43,509 nucleotides of DNA from Lachnospiraceae bacterium (GTDB lineage Bacteria > Bacillota > Clostridia > Lachnospirales > Lachnospiraceae): positions 102,330 to 145,838 of the forward strand of contig JAFYAS010000046.1 of NCBI GenBank assembly GCA_017540605.1, written 5' to 3'. The position numbers were made by a program, and so were the translations under genes. Below the pieces are notes generated by a model. It saw only the letters and a program-made list of their open reading frames with translations, had not been told where the DNA came from and did not search any database. Positions 1-9,545 of this stretch are shown piece after piece (position 1 is the stretch's first letter; every line of letters begins with the position of its first letter).

Positions 1-742
1 TCAGGTGATTACCACCCTTTGCCAGATATACATGCCCTCTCTCAACCATCTCTCCATCAACTGCCTCAGTAACAGTAATGGCACTTTGAGCATTGATCCT
101 CTGTGCAAGGGAGCCTGTAAAGCCTGCAGGCATATGCTGAACCACAACAATGGGAGCATTGATCCTTGCATCAAGCATAGGGATCATCTCCTGCAACGCC
201 TTGGGACCACCTGTTGAACAGGCAAGAGCCACAAGCTTTCCCTTTCCTCCGATCCTTGCCGCACCGGGTCTTGCAATAGCCTTTTCCGCCCTCTTTATGG
301 GATCACGGTGATCGGGAGTAGTTGTGACCTGAATACCGGTCTTTTTTTCATGGAAGACTGCTCCTATCATCTTCATCAACTGAGCCTCAAACTCTACCTT
401 GTCCCTCAGGATATTCTCAGGCTTTCGCATAAAATCAAGAGCTCCGAGCTCTAAAGCCTCCAGAGTATCCTTGGTGTCACGCTTCGATACACCACTGATG
501 ATCACCGTAGGAACAAAGACATTGTTCTCCTTAAGCACTCTCAGGAATTCCACACCGTTCATCTTTGGCATATGCATATCAAGAATAATGAGGTCAACAG
601 TATTATTCTCGAGATAAGCAAGACCTTCAAGACCGTTGGAAGCCTGAAATACAATTGAAAAGTCTTTAGCTTTTAACATTATATCAGATACAACCCTTCT
701 CATGAGTGCAGAGTCATCCAATAACATAATTTTTTTCATCAT
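1..742 (-). CDS. cheB: CheB chemotaxis methylesterase/glutamine deamidase (3' part cut by window edge)
   Basis: CheB removes methyl groups from chemoreceptors and deamidates receptor glutamines, giving adaptation. The 247 codons present show an N-terminal receiver (acidic LLDDS near residue 7, phospho-acceptor Asp55 in LIILDMHMPKMNG, conserved Lys107) and a linker. They then show the start of the methylesterase domain, with the catalytic Ser176 in CSTGGP and the catalytic His203 in VQHMPAGFTGSLAQR. The rest of the catalytic domain lies outside the window. The start overlaps the pilZ gene stop (ATGA); an adjacent second ATG at 739 is equally possible. The position after flhF-flhG-pilZ is typical of clostridial fla/che operons, where cheA and cheW usually follow. 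Confidence 0.96.
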   Translation of the reverse strand, partial: MMKKIMLLDDSALMRRVVSDIMLKAKDFSIVFQASNGLEGLAYLENNTVDLIILDMHMPKMNGVEFLRVLKENNVFVPTVIISGVSKRDTKDTLEALELGALDFMRKPENILRDKVEFEAQLMKMIGAVFHEKKTGIQVTTTPDHRDPIKRAEKAIARPGAARIGGKGKLVALACSTGGPKALQEMIPMLDARINAPIVVVQHMPAGFTGSLAQRINAQSAITVTEAVDGEMVERGHVYLAKGGNHL

Positions 743-1464
743 TTTTTACCTGAAGACAGCGCTTTCCTTTCCTCTTCGAATATAAAACTCACTATTCTCT
801 CACGCAGCTTATCATCTATGTTCTTAAACTCTATTCTAACATCCTGAAGTTTTGGATTATTCTCCATCCTAAAGGTTCTTAAAACCTCTGCATATACAAA
901 TACCGGATAATCGGTGCCGCATCGCTTTATGTTGAACCTCATGGCTATGTAGCTTCCTTTTTCCTCCTGACCGGCAGTGACCATTCGCACTCCTCCACCG
1001 GATAGATCTATCATAATACCGGATTTCCATTCTGCAGTCTCGCTTACCTCAGGAGACTCCTTTTCCGCACCCATCGCTATAGCCTGACTAACAACCCTGT
1101 ATTCAACGCCGGTTCTGTAGGTGTATCTGTAGAATGCTCTCCTTTGCACCTTCGTAAATGATGTATATACAGCAGCATCAAGGAAAAACATATTATTTTC
1201 CTTGTATCTTGCAACTATGACGGAATCACATTTGTATAGACCGTTCTTTGTATAAACACAGATCTCGAATTTTTCATTTACCACAAGAGGAACAACCCTG
1301 CCGTCCACAAAAGGCATAGTAAGCTGAAGGACATTGCCGTCCTTGATATCCAAAATGCGGCTGGGATAGGTAGGAACCTTCTCGTCCTCCTTAAGCTTCC
1401 TGACATTTAAGGGCCTAAGATCCGCCTTATCTCCAATTGACAGTATCTTATGAAAATCGATCAA
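739..1464 (-). CDS. YcgR/MotI-type PilZ-domain c-di-GMP receptor
   Basis: The protein has 241 residues. An N-terminal YcgR-like beta domain (about 1-100) is followed by a PilZ domain. The c-di-GMP signature is intact: Arg109-x3-Arg113 within QRRAFYR, and D153-x-S155-GG in IDLSGGGVRM. Proteins of this architecture in flagellar operons bind c-di-GMP and act on the motor as a brake or clutch (YcgR in E. coli, DgrA/YpfA/MotI in Bacillus). That role is inferred here from domains and position. The start codon is TTG, with a good AGGAGAAG ribosome site 6 nt upstream, and it overlaps the flhG stop (TTGA). The stop overlaps the cheB start. Confidence 0.92.
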   Translation of the reverse strand: MIDFHKILSIGDKADLRPLNVRKLKEDEKVPTYPSRILDIKDGNVLQLTMPFVDGRVVPLVVNEKFEICVYTKNGLYKCDSVIVARYKENNMFFLDAAVYTSFTKVQRRAFYRYTYRTGVEYRVVSQAIAMGAEKESPEVSETAEWKSGIMIDLSGGGVRMVTAGQEEKGSYIAMRFNIKRCGTDYPVFVYAEVLRTFRMENNPKLQDVRIEFKNIDDKLRERIVSFIFEEERKALSSGKK

Positions 1465-2354
1465 CGTTTTCTTCTCCTGGTCTTGATATAATTAAGGAAT
1501 ACTCCGGCTATTCCCTGTGTTTCCTGTTTCTCGTATTTTTCATCATTTATGATCCTTCCCGCTATATTGGAAAAGGAAAGCGCCGGTTGTCCCTTGGGCT
1601 CTGAAATGGAAACTGGCTTTTGCTCTATGACAGCCTTTGATAGTCTCTTATCGTATTCCACATAACCCACATACTCAAGATTGATGTTCAAAAACTTTGA
1701 AGAAACAGTATTTAGCTTCTCGTATATCTCCTCGCCCTCAGCTTCATCCTCAACACGATTGGATAATATCCGGATGGTCTTCTGATTGGCGATGAATTCT
1801 TTTTTCCTATTGACAGCCTTTAGTAAAGCATAAGCATCCGTAATAGATGTAGGCTCCGGGGTCACAACCATAATGATCTCCGGTGATGTAAGTACAAATT
1901 CCAAAACGGAATCAGCTATCCCGGCTCCCGTATCTATGATGACTACATCAAAGAGGGCATCAAGCTTTGAAAGCTTTGATATCAAGAGCTTTATCCTCTC
2001 CTTATCAAGGCTTACAAGCTCCTGAACTCCCGATCCTCCGGAAATGAATCCGATATCCATAGGGCCCATGGTGATGATCTCATCTATCCCCTTGTCATGG
2101 TAGATAAGGTCGGCAAGATTGTATTTTGGCCTTATACCCAGCATAACCTCTACATTGGAGAGACCGAAGTCGGCATCAAGTATCACTACCCTCTTTCCCA
2201 TCTTCTTAAACTGAAGGGCAAGATTTACCGATACGCTTGTCTTACCTACTCCTCCCTTACCGCTTGTAACAGCGATCACTCTGGCCGAGGGTACGTTGGA
2301 ATTCACATTCTCACGCTTTATGACCTGTTCTCTGAGGGCTTGTGCCTGATCCAT
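1461..2354 (-). CDS. flhG: FlhG (YlxH/FleN) MinD-like ATPase controlling flagellar number
   Basis: This 297-residue ParA/MinD-family ATPase has a deviant Walker A, GKGGVGKTS (residues 32-40), then VILDADFGLSNVEVMLG and the DVVIIDTGAGI Walker B segment. The N-terminal DQAQALREQ resembles the DQAxxLR motif by which FlhG stimulates the FlhF GTPase. In other bacteria it limits flagellar number and loads the C-ring with FliM/FliY. I chose the ATG that forms TGATG with the flhF stop; a GTG 3 nt upstream (2357) is the alternative. Its C-terminal end overlaps the TTG of the PilZ gene. Confidence 0.94.
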   Translation of the reverse strand: MDQAQALREQVIKRENVNSNVPSARVIAVTSGKGGVGKTSVSVNLALQFKKMGKRVVILDADFGLSNVEVMLGIRPKYNLADLIYHDKGIDEIITMGPMDIGFISGGSGVQELVSLDKERIKLLISKLSKLDALFDVVIIDTGAGIADSVLEFVLTSPEIIMVVTPEPTSITDAYALLKAVNRKKEFIANQKTIRILSNRVEDEAEGEEIYEKLNTVSSKFLNINLEYVGYVEYDKRLSKAVIEQKPVSISEPKGQPALSFSNIAGRIINDEKYEKQETQGIAGVFLNYIKTRRRKR

Positions 2355-3571
2355 CACGCATTACCCCCTAACAGTCTTTTGGCGATCTTTTGTGCATCCA
2401 CCTCTCCTATATCATCAGGAACATTCTGTCCCCATGCGACATAAGAAAGAGGGTATCCGGTAGCAAGCTTTAAGTTAAGTATATTCCCATGAGCACTTGT
2501 CTCATCAAGCTTTGTAAAGATCATACTGTATTTTGCCATAGACTCATAGGTCTTGGTGATCTTTATGAGATCGTTGTACTTCGTGGTCGCCGAAAGCACC
2601 AGATACACATCCTTTTGGATAACAGGAACCATATCAAGAAGCTTCCTGATGGAATCAAGCTGCTCCTCGTTCTTGTGAGAATGTCCCACGGTATCCACAA
2701 AGATAAGATCATAATCCTCGAATTTCTTTATCTTTTCCTTGAGATCATCAGGCTCGTAAATGATCTCTATAGGAATACTCATAATACCTGCATAGGTCTT
2801 TAGCTGCTCTTCAGCCGCTATCCTAAAGGTATCAGCCGTCACAAAGGCAACCTTCATGCCCTTGTCGAGCTTGTATTTTGCGGCAAGCTTAGCAATGGTC
2901 GTGGTCTTTCCTACACCTGTAGGACCTATGAAGAATAAAACCATAGGCTTGTCCTTTAAGGCCTTGATGGTATGAATCTCTCCAAGCTTTAAAACGATCT
3001 TTTGGTATACTCTTGATAAAAGATCATCCATATTGGTCTTGCCGTTCATATCGGATAGCTCTGCAACTATGGATTTTGCATAATTCTCGTTGACTTCGTT
3101 ATTTCTAAGCTGTTCGTATATAAGCTCTGAAAGCCTGTCCTTTTTGCTTTGCTTTTCCTCAGGAGCCTTTCCAATATCCGCTGTCTTTACGATGGTGGTA
3201 TCAAAGGTGTTGTTCTTTAATGACTCAGTGATACCCTTTTCCTTCTTTACCTCATCTGCCATCTTCTGCTCAAGGAGCATAGCAAGATTGTCAAGCTTTT
3301 CCTCTATGGCAGCATTCTTCTCCTGCTCTTCCTTGGAAAGCGGCTCTTTTTTAGGCTCCGCCTTCTGATCTCCCCGCTTTATCTTCTTCGTGGGGGCAGG
3401 ATTCTCGTCCACCGCAGCCGTGATCTCCACAACAGGCTTTTTAAAAAGCTTCTGAAGACCCTTCGGCTTTGTCGTCTTCATATTCATAACTATGGCATCC
3501 TTGCCGAGATCCTCCTTTGCCAGCATGATAGCCTCGGTCTCGGTGGCTGCAGTATATTTCTTAATTATCAT
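2354..3571 (-). CDS. flhF: FlhF SRP-type GTPase, flagellar placement
   Basis: The product has 405 residues with the usual three parts. A basic/acidic, low-complexity N-terminal B region (about 1-130) rich in Lys and Glu is followed by an N-domain helical bundle (about 140-205) and an SRP-like G domain. The G domain has a P-loop GPTGVGKT (216-223), VTADTFRIAAEEQL and FVDTVGHSHKNEEQ. Family members bind GTP, dimerise at the membrane and mark the site of flagellar assembly. The G3 element reads DTVGHS rather than the more common DTAGRS. The gene overlaps the end of flhA by 11 nt and the start of flhG by a TGATG junction, so the three genes are probably translationally coupled. Confidence 0.95.
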   Translation of the reverse strand: MIIKKYTAATETEAIMLAKEDLGKDAIVMNMKTTKPKGLQKLFKKPVVEITAAVDENPAPTKKIKRGDQKAEPKKEPLSKEEQEKNAAIEEKLDNLAMLLEQKMADEVKKEKGITESLKNNTFDTTIVKTADIGKAPEEKQSKKDRLSELIYEQLRNNEVNENYAKSIVAELSDMNGKTNMDDLLSRVYQKIVLKLGEIHTIKALKDKPMVLFFIGPTGVGKTTTIAKLAAKYKLDKGMKVAFVTADTFRIAAEEQLKTYAGIMSIPIEIIYEPDDLKEKIKKFEDYDLIFVDTVGHSHKNEEQLDSIRKLLDMVPVIQKDVYLVLSATTKYNDLIKITKTYESMAKYSMIFTKLDETSAHGNILNLKLATGYPLSYVAWGQNVPDDIGEVDAQKIAKRLLGGNA

Positions 3572-5606
3572 TTATCGTTACCATCCCCACTGATTGAAGC
3601 TCGATGTTCGAGTCGATCTCATTGTAAGATATAACTATCAGATCCTTCATATAGTCTCCCGTCAGCCTCTTGAAATACATCCTGACTATGGGCGAGGTGA
3701 CTATGATGGGCATCTTCCCTGCATCCTCAAGCTTTTGAACCTCTGTCTCGGTAGCTTTAATGATCTTTTTAGTCACCTGAGGATCCAACGAAATGAATGA
3801 ACCCTGCTCTGTCTGTTTTACTGAGTTCATAATATTCTGCTCGATTGCAGGATCAAGTGTGATCACACTGGTTGTTTCATTCCCTGCAAAATACCTGCTG
3901 GAGATTGCTCTCTTTAAGCTCTGTCTCACATATTCAGTCAATATATCCGTATCTCTCGTGGTGGGTGAATAATCCGCCAAAGTCTCGAATATAGTAACAA
4001 GATCCCTGATTGATATACCTTCCTTTAAAAGATTCTGCAATACCTTCTGGATCTCGCCCACACCCATAAGCTTGGGCACAAGATCCTCCACAAGAGTCTG
4101 ATTTGCTTCTCTTATATTGTCAATCAGGTTCTGTACATCCTGTCGTGTCAATAGCTCGTCAAGGTGAGCCTTTATGATCTCAGTCAAATGTGTAGCAATG
4201 ATAGATGGAGGATCTACTACGGTATAACCGAGAGACTCGGCTCTTTCCCTCTGTCCCTCCGTGATCCATATAGCAGGAAGATGGAAGGATGGCTCAAATG
4301 TAGGAATACCGGCGATCTCTTCCTCCACATAACCGGGATTCATAGCCATATAGTGATCAAAAAGTATCTCTCCCTCACTTACCTGTATACCCTTTATCTT
4401 GATGATATACTGGTTGGGATTAAGCTGTATATTATCTCGGAGACGGATGATAGGAACAACCGCTCCAAGCTCAAGTGCTATCTGTCTTCTGATCATTACC
4501 ACACGATCAAGCAGGTCGCCGCCCTGGTTTACATCTGCTAAAGGGATGATACCGTAACCGAACTCAAGCTCAATAGGATCCACCTGCAAAAGTGAATTGA
4601 CATTCTCGTGTCTTCTGATCTCATCGGCCTGTACCTCTTCCTCTTCCACCTTCTCCTCGATGACCTGAGCCTCTTCCTTTGACGCCATCATCCTTCCGAG
4701 AACGATCAGAGAAAGTCCAAAGCCAAGATAAATGAGAGTCGGGAAGGCGGGAACAAGTCCCAATATACAAAGCACGATACCGACTATATACATAACCTTC
4801 GGTATATGGAAAAGCTGGGTCACCATAGTGGTGCCTATACTCTCCTCCTTTGCAGCCTTGGTTACGATGATACCCGTTGCAAGAGATATGAGCATCGAGG
4901 GTATCTGAGAAACAAGACCGTCACCGATGGTAAGGATCGTATAATTATTTAATGCGTCATTTACCGACATTCCCCTCATAAGAACGCCGGTGGCGATACC
5001 ACCTACAAGGTTGATAAGGGTGATGATAAGACCTGCCGTAGCATCTCCCTTTACATACTTGGTAGCACCGTCCATGGATCCGAAGAAGTTTGACTCCTCC
5101 TGAATCTCATTTCTTCTCTTTTTTGCCTCTTCATCCGTGATAGCTCCCGTAGAAAGATCGGCATCTATAGCCATCTGCTTTCCGGGCATGGCGTCCAAGG
5201 TGAATCTCGCCGTAACCTCGGATACACGCTCAGAACCCTTGTTGACAACAAACATCTGAACGATCAAAAGCACTATGAAAATGATGGTTCCTACTATCAG
5301 ACTACCGCCACCAACGAAGGTTCCGAAGGCTCTTACCACCTGCCCGGGATCACCGTTTAAAAGGATCAGACGGGTAGAGGAAACATTAAGTGATATTCTG
5401 AAAATAGTTGTAAAAAGAAGGAGTGTGGGAAAGCTTGAAAGCTCCAAAACCTTCTGTGAATACATGGCCGTAAAAAGCAGCACCATGGCAATCGTCATAT
5501 TGAAGGTGATAAGGATATCAAGCAAAAATGCAGGCATGGGCACAATGAAGAAGAATACCGCAAGCATGAGATACACGCCTACATATATATCCATATTGCG
5601 CTTCAT
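3561..5606 (-). CDS. flhA: FlhA flagellar export gate protein
   Basis: FlhA (681 residues) is the large export-gate subunit that uses the proton gradient and docks chaperone-substrate complexes. About eight hydrophobic helices fill residues 8-310, followed by an acidic linker (EEKVEEEEVQADEIRR) and the cytosolic nonameric ring domain (about 345-681). The conserved FHIPEP-family region between transmembrane helices 4 and 5, ERVSEVTARFTLDAMPGKQM, is clearly present. A strong AAGGAGG site lies upstream of the ATG. The gene follows flhB after a 50-bp gap and overlaps flhF. Confidence 0.97.
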   Translation of the reverse strand: MKRNMDIYVGVYLMLAVFFFIVPMPAFLLDILITFNMTIAMVLLFTAMYSQKVLELSSFPTLLLFTTIFRISLNVSSTRLILLNGDPGQVVRAFGTFVGGGSLIVGTIIFIVLLIVQMFVVNKGSERVSEVTARFTLDAMPGKQMAIDADLSTGAITDEEAKKRRNEIQEESNFFGSMDGATKYVKGDATAGLIITLINLVGGIATGVLMRGMSVNDALNNYTILTIGDGLVSQIPSMLISLATGIIVTKAAKEESIGTTMVTQLFHIPKVMYIVGIVLCILGLVPAFPTLIYLGFGLSLIVLGRMMASKEEAQVIEEKVEEEEVQADEIRRHENVNSLLQVDPIELEFGYGIIPLADVNQGGDLLDRVVMIRRQIALELGAVVPIIRLRDNIQLNPNQYIIKIKGIQVSEGEILFDHYMAMNPGYVEEEIAGIPTFEPSFHLPAIWITEGQRERAESLGYTVVDPPSIIATHLTEIIKAHLDELLTRQDVQNLIDNIREANQTLVEDLVPKLMGVGEIQKVLQNLLKEGISIRDLVTIFETLADYSPTTRDTDILTEYVRQSLKRAISSRYFAGNETTSVITLDPAIEQNIMNSVKQTEQGSFISLDPQVTKKIIKATETEVQKLEDAGKMPIIVTSPIVRMYFKRLTGDYMKDLIVISYNEIDSNIELQSVGMVTINDN

Positions 5607-5656
5607 AGAAGCCCTCCTTCCGACGATCTAACGAAATATATATCAGCCCACGCTCG

Positions 5657-6784
5657 TCAGCCTACTCTTTTTTCTACACTGTATACATAAGCGAGCACAT
5701 CCGCCACCATCTGATAAAGCTCAGGGGGTATCTGGGCATCCAATTCAACATTGTTGTAAAGCATTCTGGCAAGAGGCTTATTCTCAACGATCATAACATG
5801 GTTCTCCTTTGCCACATCCTTGATCTTCGCCGCCAGAAAATCCGCACCCTTTGCAGTAACCACAGGTGCATCCGCTATCTGCGGATCATATTTCAGTGCT
5901 ACCGCATAATGTGTAGGGTTGGTGATGACAACATCGGCCTGGGGAACACTCTGCATCATACGACGCTGTGCAGCCTGCTGCATACGCGCCTTTTGCTGTC
6001 CCTTGACCTTGGGATCTCCTTCTGAGTTCTTGAACTCGTCCTTGACCTCCTGCTTGGTCATCTTTAAATCCTTGTGATGCTTCCATCTTTGATAGAACAG
6101 ATCCACAGCTCCCACAAGACAAAGCACAACAGCTGCCTTGATACCTACATCCATAATGATGTCAAACATTACGCCAAGTGTCTGTTCTATAGTCAGGTCA
6201 TAGACTCTGAATAATAGTCCTATATCATCTACTATCACTGAATATGCAACCCAACCGACTACTACGATCTTCAAGATGGAGATCATAAGATTGACTAGGG
6301 ATTGCATTGAAAAAATCCTTTTAAAACCATTTATGGGATTGAGCTTTGAAAGCTTCGGCTGAAGGGGTTTCATGGTGATCATCCATTTAAACTGAACCTT
6401 AGTAGCAAAAAATCCCACAATAAGACCTATAAGCAGGAAGGGCAAAACGGTAAGCAGCACATAAAGCAACACATCGACCAAAAGATCATGCGCCACCCTG
6501 ATATCCATACCGTAATCCAAAAGCTCTCCGGTCTTGCCGTAATAATAATCAAATGCCGTGAAAAATCTTCCGCCCACATAGCCTATCAGATACTTTATGG
6601 AAAGCATGGCAGCAAGCAGTGTGACTCCCGTCACAACCTCCTTACTCTGGGCTACCTGACCTTCCTTTCGGCTTTCTTCTATCTTTTTACCTGTAGGCTC
6701 CTCGGTTTTTTCTCCGCCCTCATCATTGGCAAAGAACTGGAGATCATACCGAAGTCTGAGTACCCTGGTATCTAAATAATCCAT
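5657..6784 (-). CDS. flhB: FlhB export-gate substrate-specificity switch
   Basis: The protein has 375 residues: a charged N-terminus (DEGGEKTEEPTGKKIEESRKE), four transmembrane segments between about 50 and 230, and the cytosolic autocleavage domain. The NPTH cleavage motif is intact at residues 289-292 (VVITNPTHYAVALKYDP). In the family, cleavage between Asn and Pro switches export from rod/hook to filament substrates together with FliK. The length and motif are normal. It follows fliR by 11 nt, in the standard fliP-Q-R-flhB-flhA export block. Confidence 0.97.
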   Translation of the reverse strand: MDYLDTRVLRLRYDLQFFANDEGGEKTEEPTGKKIEESRKEGQVAQSKEVVTGVTLLAAMLSIKYLIGYVGGRFFTAFDYYYGKTGELLDYGMDIRVAHDLLVDVLLYVLLTVLPFLLIGLIVGFFATKVQFKWMITMKPLQPKLSKLNPINGFKRIFSMQSLVNLMISILKIVVVGWVAYSVIVDDIGLLFRVYDLTIEQTLGVMFDIIMDVGIKAAVVLCLVGAVDLFYQRWKHHKDLKMTKQEVKDEFKNSEGDPKVKGQQKARMQQAAQRRMMQSVPQADVVITNPTHYAVALKYDPQIADAPVVTAKGADFLAAKIKDVAKENHVMIVENKPLARMLYNNVELDAQIPPELYQMVADVLAYVYSVEKRVG

Positions 6785-6795
6785 AAATAATCATC

Positions 6796-7575
6796 TCAAT
6801 ACATCGTCTTTATAACAGTGGTCACATAGGTCTCCATACCGTCATAAACAAACTGTGTCACATTGGGCAGATACATAACAGTGAGTACCACTATCGTAAG
6901 TCCCACAAGCACCTTTAGCTGCATACCGATAGAAAACATGGAGAGCTGAGGCGATGCCTTGGCCAATATACCAAGCACCACATTGAGTACGGTAGCTGCC
7001 ACAAAAACAGGCATACATATACGCATGGCAATGATGAAATAATCGGTAAGTATGCTTACCGCAAGCTTCATCAGACCGTCCGTATCAAATATCACCTCTC
7101 CCACAGGTATCACCTTGAAGGAGTCACAGACAGCTGTGATCACAAAGTAATGCATACCGGAAACTATCATGATAAGCATCACACCATAGGTGTACATATC
7201 GGCAGATACTGTAGATTGACCACCATTTATCTGATCGAAGGTTGAGGCCATGGAAAAACCGATCTCCCTGTCAATGAACTGACCTGCCATATTGACGGTA
7301 GCCACGCAAATGGTTGCCATAAGCCCAATAGTAAGACCTGTGATTAACTCTTTTATAAGCACCACGGTAAAGCCTAAAAATGTGGTATATGGAAGAGGCT
7401 TAAATCCGGTGACACCGGTAACCAGCCACGCTATACCGACAGCCAGAAACAGTCTAACCCTAGGCGGCACCGACTTTTGAGAATATATCGGAGCCACAGT
7501 AAGTAAGCCCCCTATTCTCGCAAGTATCGCTAAAAAATATTCCAGGTTATATATCGAAAACGAAGTAGTAAACAT
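6796..7575 (-). CDS. fliR: FliR flagellar export-gate membrane protein
   Basis: This 259-residue, strongly hydrophobic protein has about six transmembrane helices. It contains the conserved FliR segment GFSMASTFDQINGGQSTVSADMYT region, close to the family's IGLSFATFVDP stretch, and a C-terminal MYLPNVTQFVYDG tail. FliR forms the core of the export gate with FliP and FliQ. It begins 7 nt after fliQ and is followed 11 nt later by flhB. Confidence 0.95.
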   Translation of the reverse strand: MFTTSFSIYNLEYFLAILARIGGLLTVAPIYSQKSVPPRVRLFLAVGIAWLVTGVTGFKPLPYTTFLGFTVVLIKELITGLTIGLMATICVATVNMAGQFIDREIGFSMASTFDQINGGQSTVSADMYTYGVMLIMIVSGMHYFVITAVCDSFKVIPVGEVIFDTDGLMKLAVSILTDYFIIAMRICMPVFVAATVLNVVLGILAKASPQLSMFSIGMQLKVLVGLTIVVLTVMYLPNVTQFVYDGMETYVTTVIKTMY

Positions 7576-7582
7576 TAAAACT

Positions 7583-7855
7583 CTATCCGTTCACAAAATT
7601 GCCGAACATCGAATAAAGCCTTACAGTAAAATCCGATATCTCGGTCATGATCCAGTTACCGCAAATAATAAGAGTAAAGAACACCGACAGTATCTTGGGA
7701 ACAAAGGTCATGGTCTGCTCCTGAATGGAGGTAACAGTCTGGAATATACTAATGAGCAGACCAACGCAAAGAGAAACCAAAAGAAGGGGTGCTCCAAGCT
7801 TTATAATGAGCCAAATGGCCTCACGCATTATATCTATTACACTTTCTACAGTCAT
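7583..7855 (-). CDS. fliQ: FliQ flagellar export-gate membrane protein
   Basis: This is a 90-residue protein with two hydrophobic helices (about 14-36 and 48-75). The conserved motif LLISIFQTVTSIQEQTMTFVPK is characteristic of FliQ/SctS. It packs around the FliP pentamer in the export gate. The gene is preceded by a GGAGGGC-like site and lies between fliP and fliR, its usual place. Confidence 0.97.
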   Translation of the reverse strand: MTVESVIDIMREAIWLIIKLGAPLLLVSLCVGLLISIFQTVTSIQEQTMTFVPKILSVFFTLIICGNWIMTEISDFTVRLYSMFGNFVNG

Positions 7856-7878
7856 GGTCTAAAGCCCTCCTAAAAAGG

Positions 7879-8733
7879 CTAAAAATTGAAGGATTTAACA
7901 AGCTGCTCGATCACCAGATCCCAACCATCCACAAGCACGAAAAGCAAAAGCTTAAAGGGCATGGAAATAGTGGTGGGGGGGAGCATCATCATACCCATCG
8001 CCATCAGGGTGGAGGAAACCACCATATCAATGATGATGAAGGGAATGTATATCAAAAATCCAATGATAAATGCAGCCCTAAGCTCCGATAGGATAAATGA
8101 AGGAACCAACACCTGAGTGGGAATCTCAGAAAGCTCCTCAACAGGCTCCATATCCGCTATATTCATAAAGAGCCTTACATCATCCGCCTTCACCTGCTTG
8201 AACATAAATTCCCGAAGGGGCTCCATACAATTCTCAATAGCCTCCTTCTGAGTGATCTTGCCCTCAGCAAGTGGGGTGATACCATTGTCATAAATGCTCG
8301 TCAGCACAGGGGACATGATAAACAGGGTTAAAAACAATGAAAGCCCTATCAAAACATTATTAGGTGGCGTTGACTGGGTACCGAGAGCCGTTCTCACAAA
8401 ATGCAAGACAACTACGATTCTGGTAAAGGACGTCATCATAACAAGTATTGACGGAGCTATCGAAATGACAGTAAGCACCAAAAGCATCTGGAGCGTACCC
8501 GCAAGCGTTCCATTGCTGCTGTTCGCATCCAGAGTTACACCTATGGAAAATGGCGAGCTGCCATCACCTATAGCCTCTGTTGATGCCGTCGTTGCCTCTG
8601 TAGTCCCATTAACTCCGGCAGGTTCCTCGGGATCAGCGGGAGGAGCTGTCGCATTTACAGCAATAAAGCCCACCGATAGCACCGAAAAAAACAGAAGGAA
8701 GGTGATCAAAAATCTTTTTATTCTATTGTTCAT
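7879..8733 (-). CDS. fliP: FliP flagellar export-gate pore protein
   Basis: From the chosen start the protein has 284 residues: a cleavable signal peptide (MNNRIKRF followed by a hydrophobic run to about residue 28), a Pro/Thr/Ala-rich spacer, and the FliP domain. The family signature ILVMMTSFTRIVVVLHFVRTALGTQ and the C-terminal MAMGMMMLPPTTISMPFKLLLFVLVDGW are clear. An upstream in-frame ATG at 8772 exists. I prefer 8733 because it gives a normal n-region and has AAGGGAAAAG just upstream. The gene then overlaps the end of fliO by 11 nt. The roughly 35-residue Thr-rich spacer after the signal peptide is longer than usual. Confidence 0.95.
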   Translation of the reverse strand: MNNRIKRFLITFLLFFSVLSVGFIAVNATAPPADPEEPAGVNGTTEATTASTEAIGDGSSPFSIGVTLDANSSNGTLAGTLQMLLVLTVISIAPSILVMMTSFTRIVVVLHFVRTALGTQSTPPNNVLIGLSLFLTLFIMSPVLTSIYDNGITPLAEGKITQKEAIENCMEPLREFMFKQVKADDVRLFMNIADMEPVEELSEIPTQVLVPSFILSELRAAFIIGFLIYIPFIIIDMVVSSTLMAMGMMMLPPTTISMPFKLLLFVLVDGWDLVIEQLVKSFNF

Positions 8734-9139
8734 CTTTTCCCTTGAGGTCTTCTTTTGTCGTGCTGTCTTCATGCTTATCCTTCCTTAACGCTTTGGAAAA
8801 CATAGTCTTGAAGTCAGCCGGAGATGCAGTAGTGTCCGCCTGCTCATTTACTGAATCGGGATCAAGCTCTAAAAGGAGCTCTATATGATCCTTTGTGACA
8901 CTCAAAGCAACATACCTATCAGCAAGCTTTACGATCTGAATATATTTGTCATTGGCTATCCTCATGGTCTCCACAATGTGCATATTCCCTCTCTTTAGGA
9001 GCACATTGTTCTGATATGAACCCGCAACTCTTGCTGCAACCCATGCCAAAAATAACACCAAAAGAAATATTGCAAGAGCAAATATAAGCTGCAATACACT
9101 CTCAAGCTTCGATGTCTTCAAGACTGTTGACAAAAGCAT
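8723..9139 (-). CDS. fliO: FliO (FliZ-type) export-gate assembly factor
   Basis: This 138-residue protein has one N-terminal transmembrane helix (about 14-35), followed by a FliO-type cytosolic domain (RGNMHIVETMRIANDKYIQIVKLADRYVALSVTKDHIELL). The C-terminal tail is charged and Lys/Asp rich. FliO helps assemble the FliP-FliR complex. I place the start at the ATG 1 nt after the cheY stop. A TTG at 9148 inside cheY is possible but too close to the ribosome site. The position between cheY and fliP matches Bacillus. Confidence 0.9.
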   Translation of the reverse strand: MLLSTVLKTSKLESVLQLIFALAIFLLVLFLAWVAARVAGSYQNNVLLKRGNMHIVETMRIANDKYIQIVKLADRYVALSVTKDHIELLLELDPDSVNEQADTTASPADFKTMFSKALRKDKHEDSTTKEDLKGKDEQ

Positions 9140-9140
9140 A

Positions 9141-9503
9141 TTAACCAACAGCCTTCTTCACTGCCTCAAGTACACGATCAGGCTGGAAAGGCTTTACGAT
9201 GAAATCCCTTGCGCCTGATTGAATAGATTCGATAACCATCGCCTGCTGGCCCATAGCCGAGCACATAACTACGCTGGCATTGGGATCTGATTCTTTGATC
9301 TTCTTAAGTGCCTGAATACCATCCATCTCAGGCATTGTGATGTCCATAAGCACAAGATCGGGTTTAGTCTCATTATACTTCTCAACCGCCTTTGCGCCGT
9401 TCTCTGCTTCACCGGCGATCTCATATCCGTTCTTTGTCAGAATGTCTTTGATCATCATTCGCATGAAAGCTGCATCATCACAAATCAAAATGTTTTTAGC
9501 CAT
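9141..9503 (-). CDS. cheY: CheY chemotaxis response regulator
   Basis: This single-domain receiver has 120 residues. It carries the acidic pocket Asp9-Asp10, phospho-acceptor Asp54 (LVLMDITMPEMDG), Ser81 at the switch Thr/Ser position (VVMCSAMGQQ) and Lys103 (IVKPFQ). CheY-P binds the N-terminal peptides of FliM and FliY and sets rotation bias. Placement between fliY and fliO is the classical Firmicutes arrangement. The sequence is of the TlrC/CheY Firmicutes style, with the GQQAMVIESIQSGARDFIVKPF end. Confidence 0.96.
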   Translation of the reverse strand: MAKNILICDDAAFMRMMIKDILTKNGYEIAGEAENGAKAVEKYNETKPDLVLMDITMPEMDGIQALKKIKESDPNASVVMCSAMGQQAMVIESIQSGARDFIVKPFQPDRVLEAVKKAVG

Positions 9504-9545
9504 AACTTACTCTCCATTCTCTTTGCATATTTGTTCATAGTTGGC